Shown: one piece after another, positions 1 to 5,191 of the stretch
How the letters are laid out: each line of letters starts with the position of its first letter
Numbering within the stretch: the first letter of the stretch is position 1
From: JBBSTY01 sp038235385
GTDB taxonomy: Bacteria; Actinomycetota; Acidimicrobiia; Acidimicrobiales; Acidimicrobilacustridaceae
Direction of reading: 5' to 3'
Length of the DNA: 20,077 nucleotides
NCBI GenBank assembly: GCA_038235385.1
Contig: JBBSTY010000075.1
Coordinates: forward strand, 1 to 20,077
The notes under the pieces: generated by a model
Told to the model about the DNA's origin: nothing
Database searches by the model: none
The model's input: the letters and a program-made list of their open reading frames with translations, nothing else
Position numbers and translations under genes: made by a program

Positions 1-58
1 ACGCGAGCACCAAGCCCTCACCACCGCCACCACCGACCCCGAACGGAGCCGCCACTAG
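1..58 (+). CDS. 3' end of an unidentified gene cut by the window edge
   Basis: Reading from base 2, an open frame gives 18 residues (REHQALTTATTDPERSRH) and then a TAG stop at 56-58. The composition looks like a protein C-terminus, and two direct repeats follow within 40 nt. This would suit the last codons of a transposase or helper gene of an insertion sequence lying mostly to the left. I do not recognise the family from 18 residues. The other frames through this stretch are also open, so the assignment is weak. Confidence 0.25.
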   Translation, partial: REHQALTTATTDPERSRH

Positions 59-92
59 CCTCACACCACCAGGAGGCCGCCCGCCCCGCCAC

Positions 93-132
93 CGCGACTT
101 TCGCTGATCCCAGAACGCGACTTTCGCTGATC
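93..132. repeat. Pair of 17-bp perfect direct repeats
   Basis: CGCGACTTTCGCTGATC occurs at 93-109 and again at 116-132, identical and separated by 6 nt (23-nt period). I found no further copy or inverted copy in the window. Repeated short terminal motifs downstream of a transposase gene are known from some IS families such as IS21. The link to an IS end here is inference. Confidence 0.7.
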
Positions 133-189
133 GCCAACACCGGGCGTGAGATGGACGCGAAGACCGCCGGCTCGATCACTCGAGCGGGC

Positions 190-630
190 TCACCGTCTCC
201 GGCCACGCGCGGACTTGAGCGCCCACTCGCCGACTGACTCGAGAACGGCGACCAGCGCCACGATGGGCAGCCCGTAGACAAGCGGCCCGAACCACGCGAA
301 CGCTGCTGTCGACGATGTGCTGGTCTCGAAGAACGACGCGGTGTTGATCGATATCGCCAACATGGCCACAACGATCACAGCCAGACCGGTCCAACTACGC
401 AGCAGGAAGAGCGCAGCGACGAGTGGAGCGGCAGCAGCTGTGCCATAGACGAGAGCGCCGACGACCCAAGCGGTTCCGGCCACCGGTACCCACTCGCCCG
501 AGGCGTTCCATCCCTTCCACATGATCGTCTGACCGGCAAGGACTGCGAGCGACGCGACGGCCCAAGCGGCCGCTCGCCGTGCCAGCCGTCCATGCCTCGA
601 TGATCCCTCCGTCGTCGCTCGATCTGCCAT
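190..630 (-). CDS. Predicted four-helix membrane protein of unknown function
   Basis: This is a 146-aa protein when started at the ATG at 628-630, which has AAGG about 7 nt upstream. An ATG at 666 would add 12 residues. The N-terminus is short and basic (SSRHGRLARR), as expected under the positive-inside rule. About four hydrophobic segments follow: residues ~20-38, ~48-78, ~80-102 and ~112-134. The tail is basic and ends ARGRRR. I do not recognise a family and see no catalytic motif. It is isolated, with a possible IS edge downstream and a decayed region upstream, and its base composition is less GC-biased than the metabolic genes to the right. It could be recently acquired accessory cargo. 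I am fairly sure that it is coding and that it is a membrane protein. Confidence 0.55.
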   Translation of the reverse strand: MADRATTEGSSRHGRLARRAAAWAVASLAVLAGQTIMWKGWNASGEWVPVAGTAWVVGALVYGTAAAAPLVAALFLLRSWTGLAVIVVAMLAISINTASFFETSTSSTAAFAWFGPLVYGLPIVALVAVLESVGEWALKSARGRRR

Positions 631-748
631 GGCCCCACCTTCACTGCCGAGATCCGATTGGCCCATGGAGTCGATCCCCCAAACCGGTCTGGCCCCAGGT
701 CATAGCGGCCGCCACGACATCGCACATCATCCCTGGATTCGAAACCGC

Positions 749-890
749 CCCAGATGGACGGCCACGTCCGTCCCAGAATCTCGAGGCCGGCGCGTCCCAG
801 ATCGCCGGTTATACGGGTGATCTGGAACTCCGGCGTCCCATAGGACCGGCCGAGGCCGCCCCAGAATCGCGACGCGACGGCATCCCGGAT
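749..890. repeat. Degenerate 23-24-nt periodic region
   Basis: CCCAGA-type anchors recur at 749, 772, 796, 837 (CCCATA), 860 and 884 (CCCGGA). The steps are 23, 24, 41, 23 and 24 nt, and GC-rich spacers such as CGAGGCCGGCG sit between them. The copies are imperfect. The minus strand is open here and would give eight-residue repeats with GR/WGG motifs, but no start or family is recognisable. I treat it as a decayed tandem repeat of unknown role. Confidence 0.35.
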
Positions 891-932
891 GGCCGATACT
901 GCTACAGGGTGGTCGCCCGGTAGCTTCTGGAA

Positions 933-1244
933 ATGGGCGCTGCCGATGACACCCGGGTCGTGCTTTTGGCGCTTCGACTGCGCGGGTCTGCCGACACGGT
1001 TGCGCTCGTTGGTGCGCTGGCCTCAATGCTGTTGCCAGTCAAGGGGTTACCGTGCTGCTCGATCGTCTTGAACTGGCCGGCAAGGCTGGCGGCGGCCTTC
1101 GATCGCGTCGCAGCCGGCGATGGGGCGGCACTCGATGGGCCATCGAGCGACTCGTACCATGGCGCCTGGTTCGAGCTTCACGAAGACCTCGTTGCCACGC
1201 TGGGGCGGGATCGCAGCACAGAACCATTGCCCGACGTCAGCTGA
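933..1244 (+). pseudogene. Internally deleted remnant of a winged-helix/'WFELHEDL' actinobacterial protein
   Basis: The 103-aa frame carries two pieces that look like opposite ends of one family. The N-terminal piece (TRVVLLALRLRGSADTVAL) resembles the first winged-helix strand and helix. The C-terminal piece contains DSYHGAWFELHEDLVATLG, which I recall as the conserved end of an actinobacterial protein of about 200 aa, sometimes annotated as a regulator or PEP-utilising-enzyme-like. The central ~100 residues are replaced by an unrelated stretch (residues ~31-48, containing two cysteines), consistent with an internal deletion plus frameshift. No strong ribosome binding site precedes the ATG. 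It sits among decayed sequence. Family naming is from memory; that it is broken is inferred from length and the missing middle. Confidence 0.5.
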
Positions 1245-1614
1245 TGGCAGCGGCATCGAAGCTCGGGTACGTAGCTCGAAGCTTGAGCAGCACGGCTTCC
1301 GAGTTCCCGGAACGAGCGGGCGATATCCCAGCCTCGAGCTGGCGTGGAGGGTCCTGCTGCTCGTCCGCCTTGGTCGACGCTGACCGCAGGACCCGATCAG
1401 ACTCGCCAGTCAACAGGGCGCTACCCCGGCGACGCGACGCTCCGTTGCCGTGTGCCCCAGAACAACGAGAGCTCGTCCGACCGACCCTCGCATCCCGGGC
1501 GCCTTGCGCAACGTGTCGGCCACGACGTCGATCCTCGCCCCAAAGATCTTGGATGGATCTTGGATGCCAGCCGGTGAACCTCCGGTTACCTGGCCAGAAC
1601 CCAATGGAACTGGG
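1245..1614. other. Gene-free stretch up to the 3' end of tRNA-Arg
   Basis: No frame here has convincing codon usage or a recognisable protein. The only structure I see is a perfect 11-bp tandem duplication (GATCTTGGATG twice) at 1545-1566. Short open frames running into the tRNA are antisense artefacts. Confidence 0.5.
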
Positions 1615-1688
1615 CGCCCCCGGCAGGATTCGAACCTGCGGCCCACGGATTAGAAGTCCGTCGCTCTGTCCATCTGAGCTACGAGGGC
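1615..1688 (-). tRNA. tRNA-Arg (anticodon TCT)
   Basis: The full cloverleaf can be drawn on the minus strand. Acceptor arms are GCCCTCG/CGGGGGC with one T-G pair. The D arm is GCTC/GAGC. The anticodon stem ACGGA/TCCGT encloses loop CTTCTAA, giving anticodon TCT. The T arm is GCAGG-TTCGAAT-CCTGC. The discriminator is G at 1615, and CCA is not encoded. Its 5' end lies 25 nt after the stop of the surface-protein gene in the same direction, so the two may be co-transcribed. A short CCCCG/CGGGG hairpin (699-713 past base 1000) lies between them. Confidence 0.97.
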
Positions 1689-1713
1689 GAGATGGCCGCC
1701 CCGGAGTGCGGGG

Positions 1714-2676
1714 TCAGCGCGAGGCCGAGGCTCTCCGACGACGGGCGACGGCGACCGATGCCGCTCCGGCCAGCATGAGTGCGCCGGCAGCGAGGGCCGG
1801 CCCAGCGACCGGTGAGCCGGTCTGGGGACGCGTGGTGGCCGCCGGAGCGGGTGCGGCGGGCGCCGGCGCGGGGGTCGGGGCGACCTGGATGCGGCTGGCG
1901 ACGGTGATGCCGGTGGACAGCACGAGCACGGCACCGGCGATGTCGGTGCCAGTGAGCTTGAGCGTGTGTGCACCCGCCGGGAAGTCGGTGGGGACCACGA
2001 CGCTCGCTGCGAGGCGACCGGCGCTGTCGGCGACGAAGGTGCCGAGGTTGACCGGATCGGATTCGAGGGTGATCGCCACCGTGCTCCCCGGGGCGAAGCC
2101 CGAGGCCTCGACGGCGATGGACTCGCCGGCGAAGACCGTGAGCGGGCTCGCGAGGATCGCCGGGGCAGGCGGCCGCGCCGTCGAGGTGGTGCTGCTGGGC
2201 GTCGTGGTCGTGGTCGTGGTGCTCGCCGGGGTGACCGTGAACACGACCGGCGCGTACGCGGTCTCCACGATCCAGTCCGGAGACACCGCTGCGGTGTCGA
2301 TGGCGGGACGGTCGTAGGGCTCGCGCAGGCAGAACGCGTAGAACGTGACGTCGCCGAGCGCCTCCGAGGCCGGAACCGTGTAGTCCAGGGTCCAGTCGCC
2401 ATCGAGATCCACCGGCGCGTCGGCGAGGAACTCGTCTTCGGCGGGCTCGGGCTCCCGAGCGATGGCGGCGTGGGCGTCGCCGGGAGCGTTCGCCGCTCGC
2501 AGATCGGTGTCAGAAGGACAGAGGTCGGTCGGGGTGAAGGTCACGACGGTGCCGCTCTCCCCCCTCGTCGGACTGATCGTCACGACCGGGTCCATCTGCG
2601 TGCCGGCACCCGCCGGCAACGTTGCGCTGGCGAGCGTGACCACCACAGCAGCGGCAGCGAAAAGGGACTTGCGCAT
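1714..2676 (-). CDS. Secreted cell-surface protein with LPXTG-like (RPQTG) C-terminal sorting signal
   Basis: This is a 320-aa protein. The ATG at 2676 is chosen because a GGAG lies about 8 nt upstream and a clear signal peptide begins there (MRKSLF, hydrophobic core to ~residue 20, cleavage near AGA-GT at 25). Residues ~28-148 form an Ig-like region with two cysteines (53, 116). A Thr-rich linker at 152-165 follows. A second beta-rich domain at ~172-260 (SGFAPGSTV, VNLGTF, PAGAHTLKLTG) is a type I know from actinobacterial exported proteins. Then come an Ala/Pro linker, RPQTG (283-287), a hydrophobic segment and a basic tail (RRRR). That is the plan of sortase-anchored proteins, although the first residue is R rather than L, so it could instead be only membrane-anchored. 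No sortase gene is in the window. Ligand unknown. Confidence 0.85.
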   Translation of the reverse strand: MRKSLFAAAAVVVTLASATLPAGAGTQMDPVVTISPTRGESGTVVTFTPTDLCPSDTDLRAANAPGDAHAAIAREPEPAEDEFLADAPVDLDGDWTLDYTVPASEALGDVTFYAFCLREPYDRPAIDTAAVSPDWIVETAYAPVVFTVTPASTTTTTTTPSSTTSTARPPAPAILASPLTVFAGESIAVEASGFAPGSTVAITLESDPVNLGTFVADSAGRLAASVVVPTDFPAGAHTLKLTGTDIAGAVLVLSTGITVASRIQVAPTPAPAPAAPAPAATTRPQTGSPVAGPALAAGALMLAGAASVAVARRRRASASR

Positions 2677-2804
2677 CAGATCGGCTCCGGCCTCGACGGT
2701 CCGCCACGAGGAGCGGCGTGCAAACGGTGGCACACCCTAGACCACCCGGGTGAGCGCCATCCGGATGCGTCGCATCGACTGGCGGCGCCGACCGGTGTCT
2801 GCCC

Positions 2805-2810
2805 TATGCT
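2805..2810 (+). promoter_or_regulatory. -10 element of tRNA-His
   Basis: TATGCT ends 13 nt before the tRNA, the right distance for transcription starting a few bases upstream of the mature 5' end. No good -35 hexamer is seen. Confidence 0.5.
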
Positions 2811-2823
2811 GTCGCTCCGCATG

Positions 2824-2901
2824 GTGGTCATAGCTCAGCTTGGTTAGAGCGCCAGGTTGTGGCCCTGGAGGTCGGGGGTTCAAGTCCCCTTGGCCACCCC
2901 A
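2824..2901 (+). tRNA. tRNA-His (anticodon GTG)
   Basis: Acceptor GTGGTCA pairs with TGGCCAC. The D arm GCTC/GAGC, anticodon stem CCAGG/CCTGG with loop TTGTGGC (anticodon GTG), and T arm GGGGG-TTCAAGT-CCCCT are all present. The discriminator is C at 2898, and CCA is encoded at 2899-2901. The base before the acceptor (2823) is G, so the histidine-specific G-1 opposite C73 is genome-encoded. Confidence 0.97.
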
Positions 2902-2944
2902 CGGTGGGTGGGTCGTCCGTTTCGGCGGACGGCCCTCCTCCCAC

Positions 2945-2950
2945 TACACT
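2945..2950 (+). promoter_or_regulatory. -10 element of tRNA-Lys
   Basis: TACACT lies 14 nt before the tRNA, after a small CGTCCG/CGGACG hairpin (2914-2931) that separates it from tRNA-His. This suggests the two tRNAs are transcribed independently. The -35 region is weak (TTCGGC at 18 nt). Confidence 0.45.
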
Positions 2951-2964
2951 CCGAAATCCAACAC

Positions 2965-3039
2965 GCGCCTCTAGCTCAATGGCAGAGCAACAGACTCTTA
3001 ATCTGCAGGTTCTGGGTTCGAATCCCAGGGGGCGTACCA
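2965..3039 (+). tRNA. tRNA-Lys (anticodon CTT)
   Basis: Acceptor GCGCCTC pairs with GGGGCGT (first pair G-T). D arm is GCTC/GAGC with a short loop. Anticodon loop CTCTTAA gives CTT. T arm is CTGGG-TTCGAAT-CCCAG. Discriminator A is followed by encoded CCA (3037-3039). The outermost anticodon-stem pair (A-C) is mismatched. Confidence 0.96.
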
Positions 3040-3065
3040 GTTGAATCGGACAGCACCGCACACCG

Positions 3066-3091
3066 ACCGCCGAACGCGGCGACTCGGCGGT
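3066..3091 (+). terminator. Hairpin after tRNA-Lys, probable terminator
   Basis: A perfect 8-bp stem ACCGCCGA/TCGGCGGT with a 10-nt loop lies 26 nt downstream of tRNA-Lys. It has no T-tract, as is usual for actinobacterial hairpins. The function is inferred. Confidence 0.4.
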
Positions 3092-3130
3092 GGATGTCGA
3101 CGAGGACCACCCCGAGGTGGGCTCCCGCTA

Positions 3131-3163
3131 TGACGACCGGCCGATGCGGGGTCCCGGTCGTCA
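3131..3163 (-). terminator. 10-bp hairpin that includes the stop codon of the CmcI-like gene
   Basis: Perfect inverted repeat TGACGACCGG/CCGGTCGTCA with a 13-nt loop. On the minus strand the first three bases of the stem are the TGA stop of the upstream gene, so the hairpin begins exactly at the end of translation. It has no T-tract. Confidence 0.5.
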
Positions 3164-3832
3164 GCTCCTTCGGCGCAGGAAACCGCCGGGATTGAAGGTG
3201 AAGAGCATGCGCTCGCGCGTCCGGTCCTGCTCGAAGCGCTCGTCGCTCGCCATGAACCGCTCGATGGCCTCGTACGGGCCTGGACCCCAGTCGGGTTCGA
3301 GTGGGTGGCCGTTGACGAACGAGTCCTGCACGATCAGGTAGCAGCCCGGCGACACCAGCTCGGCGTACGCAGCGAGCTCGGCGGTGACGTGGTCGAGGGT
3401 GTGGAGCGAATCGAGGATGACCATCGTGCGTCGCCCGTCGGCTATCTCGCGAACCTGATCGACGATCGCCGGGTCCACCGACGAGCCGTGCAGGAACGTG
3501 ACGTGATCTCCGAAGGTGGAGTTGGCCCGCGCCCGGTCCATGTTGTCGTGGACGTCAACGGCGACGACACGGGCATCAGGCGTCGCATGGAGCATGTGGT
3601 CCGCCCACATCACTGCGGAACCGCCGTAGAACGAACCGCACTCGAGGATGAGATCGGGCGCAGTCTCGTGGATGATCTCGAGGGTCACCCAGGCGTCGAA
3701 GGGATGCTGGAGGGTCGGAATACCCCGATAGGTGTTGCGGAAGAAGCTCAGTTCGCCGTCGTCCCAGTAGAGCGCGGCGAAGTCGCGAACAGTCTTCTCG
3801 GTCTCGGTGACGTCGATGCGGTCGTCGCTCAC
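3161..3832 (-). CDS. CmcI-family (cephalosporin hydroxylase-like) SAM-dependent methyltransferase/hydroxylase
   Basis: This is a 223-aa protein when started at GTG 3832. An ATG at 3925 would add 31 residues of non-family sequence, and a TACGAT -10-like hexamer at 3871-3876 falls inside that extension, so the GTG start is preferred. Family-typical blocks are visible. The W/Y-rich N-terminus carries YRGIPTLQHPFDAW (35-48). LILECGSFYGGSAVMWADHM (61-80) is the nucleotide-cofactor loop. AVDVHD (91-96) follows. MVILDSLHTLDHVTAELAAY (137-156) and YLIVQDS (165-171) resemble the CmcI acidic/His metal-binding region. The length matches CmcI-like proteins. Members are usually O-methyltransferases or hydroxylases of sugars, lipids or secondary metabolites; the substrate here cannot be told. 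It stands alone, leftward, between the tRNAs and a small membrane protein. Confidence 0.8.
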   Translation of the reverse strand: MSDDRIDVTETEKTVRDFAALYWDDGELSFFRNTYRGIPTLQHPFDAWVTLEIIHETAPDLILECGSFYGGSAVMWADHMLHATPDARVVAVDVHDNMDRARANSTFGDHVTFLHGSSVDPAIVDQVREIADGRRTMVILDSLHTLDHVTAELAAYAELVSPGCYLIVQDSFVNGHPLEPDWGPGPYEAIERFMASDERFEQDRTRERMLFTFNPGGFLRRRS

Positions 3833-3986
3833 GTGCCCATCCTGGGTCGCTGGGAGGTGGGCGGCGATCGTAGCGGGCGAGAGTGGCCACAGCCGGTTGA
3901 ACGCTGGATCGGACGACGACAGCACTACCTGCCACGTGGGGCCGAGCCGGCAGCGGATCCCAATGGGTCGATCTGGTCAACGAGAA

Positions 3987-4004
3987 GCCGACGGTATCGT
4001 CGGC
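3987..4004. promoter_or_regulatory. 18-nt palindrome upstream of the CmcI-like gene
   Basis: GCCGACG-GTAT-CGTCGGC is a perfect 7-bp inverted repeat with a 4-nt centre. It lies in the divergent gap between the CmcI-like gene and the 42-aa membrane protein. It could be an operator or hairpin; no regulator is identified. The rest of this gap (3833-4171) shows nothing else convincing. Confidence 0.35.
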
Positions 4005-4171
4005 GGCCGCGTCCGCCGAGACCGCACCCTCTGCCGACTCCCGCGCAGCCCGGCCGATTGCGCCCGACAGGTCAGCATGCCAACGTGCACCCACCGGCGG
4101 AGGCGAACGGGTCCTCTGCCAAACCGAAAAAGCGTCCTGGGCGGGATTCTCCGGACGAGGAAAGGTTCGTC

Positions 4172-4300
4172 ATGGAGGGTTTCGTGTGGATCGCTGGGGC
4201 GTTGACCTTCGCCGTCATGGCGATCGTCGTGGTGTTCGCGTTCATCAAGGTCAAGCAGCGGGACAAGCACTACTACGAGACCGGCGAGCTCGAGGACTGA
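4172..4300 (+). CDS. 42-aa single-pass membrane protein
   Basis: The ATG at 4172 is preceded by AGGAAAGG with a 6-nt spacer, one of the best ribosome binding sites in the window. The protein has a short N-terminus, one hydrophobic helix (residues ~4-25: VWIAGALTFAVMAIVVVFAF) and a charged, tyrosine-containing tail (KVKQRDKHYYETGELED). The predicted topology is N-out/C-in because the positive charges follow the helix. I do not recognise a family. Proteins of this plan are often small subunits or modulators of membrane complexes, which is inference only. It is followed by a 9-bp hairpin and faces the DUF1269 gene. Confidence 0.75.
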   Translation: MEGFVWIAGALTFAVMAIVVVFAFIKVKQRDKHYYETGELED

Positions 4301-4325
4301 TCGAGGCACCCTCGATCGCCACGAC

Positions 4326-4353
4326 CGAGGGCCGACCTCCCGGCCGGCCCTCG
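4326..4353. terminator. Hairpin between convergent genes
   Basis: Perfect 9-bp stem CGAGGGCCG/CGGCCCTCG with a 10-nt loop, placed 25 nt after the small membrane protein and 64 nt beyond the end of the DUF1269 gene. The position suits a bidirectional terminator; there is no T-tract. Confidence 0.5.
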
Positions 4354-4417
4354 CGTCACTGATCGGCGCGAACCCGGCCTCCGTGGTGGCCGACGGTCCG
4401 TGCGACGGGGTGGATGA

Positions 4418-4909
4418 TCAGGCGCCGTCGCCGTGCAGCGCGGCTTGGATCTCGGCCTCGTCCTCGGCGCTGAGCGACGTCTTGATGACCGTCCCGCCGA
4501 ACTTGCCGAGCCCGGCGAGCGCCTTGTCGGTGGTCATCTGCTCGACGATGAGGAACAGAGCGGACGTGCCCGGCTTGACCTGGGCGCGAACCTGCTCCTG
4601 GAACTGCTTGTCGATCGTGCCCTTGGCCAGCTTGCCGCCCAGGGCGCCGAACGCCGCGCCGAGCACGAGTCCGAAGACGGGCACGAAGAACAAGATGCCG
4701 AACAGCAGACCCCAGAACATGCCCCACGTGGCGCCGCCACCGACGACGTGCTGGTTGGTGACGGTGCGGAACTTGCCGGCGTCGTTGCGGATGATGGCCG
4801 CGACGGCATCGGGTTGGATGACGAGGTCACCGGCGAGGCTCTCGACCTCCTCCATGGCCTGGATGGCCGTGGTGGTGTCGTCGTAGCCGATGGCGATCAG
4901 ATCTGGCAT
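4418..4909 (-). CDS. DUF1269 family membrane protein
   Basis: This is a 163-aa protein starting at ATG 4909, with AAGGAG about 7 nt upstream. The N-terminus (MPDLIAIGYDDTTTAIQAMEEV) is the ferredoxin-like opening typical of DUF1269 proteins. A glycine-rich hydrophobic hairpin at ~56-93 (GGGATWGMFWGLLFGILFFV, VFGLVLGAAFGALGG) follows. A soluble C-terminal half (VKPGTSALFLIVEQMTTDKA) ends in an acidic tail. The length and domain order are complete for the family. The molecular function is unknown; members are often associated with stress or membrane homeostasis. It is divergent from the DUF2252 gene across a 282-nt gap holding two palindromes. Confidence 0.9.
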   Translation of the reverse strand: MPDLIAIGYDDTTTAIQAMEEVESLAGDLVIQPDAVAAIIRNDAGKFRTVTNQHVVGGGATWGMFWGLLFGILFFVPVFGLVLGAAFGALGGKLAKGTIDKQFQEQVRAQVKPGTSALFLIVEQMTTDKALAGLGKFGGTVIKTSLSAEDEAEIQAALHGDGA

Positions 4910-4963
4910 GGCATCTCTCCTTGATGGATCGCCGCAGCGCAGGACGCGTGGGATCCGTGGGTG

Positions 4964-4982
4964 ACCCGGTCGTGGACCGGGT
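4964..4982. promoter_or_regulatory. 19-nt palindrome in the divergent DUF1269/DUF2252 gap
   Basis: ACCCGGTC-GTG-GACCGGGT is a perfect 8-bp inverted repeat with a 3-nt centre, 55 nt upstream of the DUF1269 start. It is a candidate dimeric operator or a leader hairpin. Confidence 0.4.
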
Positions 4983-5010
4983 TGGGACGCTCAACGTACT
5001 TCGCCAACCG

Positions 5011-5027
5011 GATGCCGCGTCGGCATC
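5011..5027. promoter_or_regulatory. 17-nt palindrome in the divergent DUF1269/DUF2252 gap
   Basis: GATGCCG-CGT-CGGCATC is a perfect 7-bp inverted repeat with a 3-nt centre, 28 nt past the previous palindrome. The centre-to-centre distance is about 46 nt. The remaining ~160 nt before the DUF2252 start show no clear promoter. Confidence 0.4.
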
Positions 5028-5191
5028 GGCGGGGCGCGTCGCGTGCCGACCCGGAAGGCGACGATCGCCGGCGATTCACCCTGGTGGGATGGTGGCGACG
5101 GGTTCCGTCCCGTGCTCGAATGACGACGGCGCCGCCCCGTGCCGCCCACGGCCGACGACAGGCTCGACGATCACCAGGAGCAGCCCACGCG

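Noticed and set aside
749..890. CRISPR array
   Set aside because: The repeats are too degenerate and too closely spaced (23-24 nt with no unique spacers of normal length), and no cas gene is present.
2190..2225. GTGGTCGTG-rich tract as a possible microsatellite
   Set aside because: It encodes the poly-Thr linker of the surface protein on the minus strand, so protein composition explains it.
1052..2317. 421-codon plus-strand frame
   Set aside because: It runs through the tRNA-Arg antisense (giving the familiar RIRTCGPRIRSPSL-type artefact) and then antisense to the surface-protein gene. Only the unrelated 933-1244 frame has family-like content.
2828..3061. Minus-strand frame with peptides such as GFEPRTCRLRV and GLEPPTSRATT
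   Set aside because: These are the well-known mistranslations of tRNA genes on the wrong strand, here tRNA-Lys and tRNA-His.
3305..4300. 331-codon plus-strand frame ending in the 42-aa membrane protein
   Set aside because: All but the last 42 codons are antisense to the CmcI-like gene or Arg/Pro-rich noise. The ribosome binding site at 4158-4165 marks the real start.
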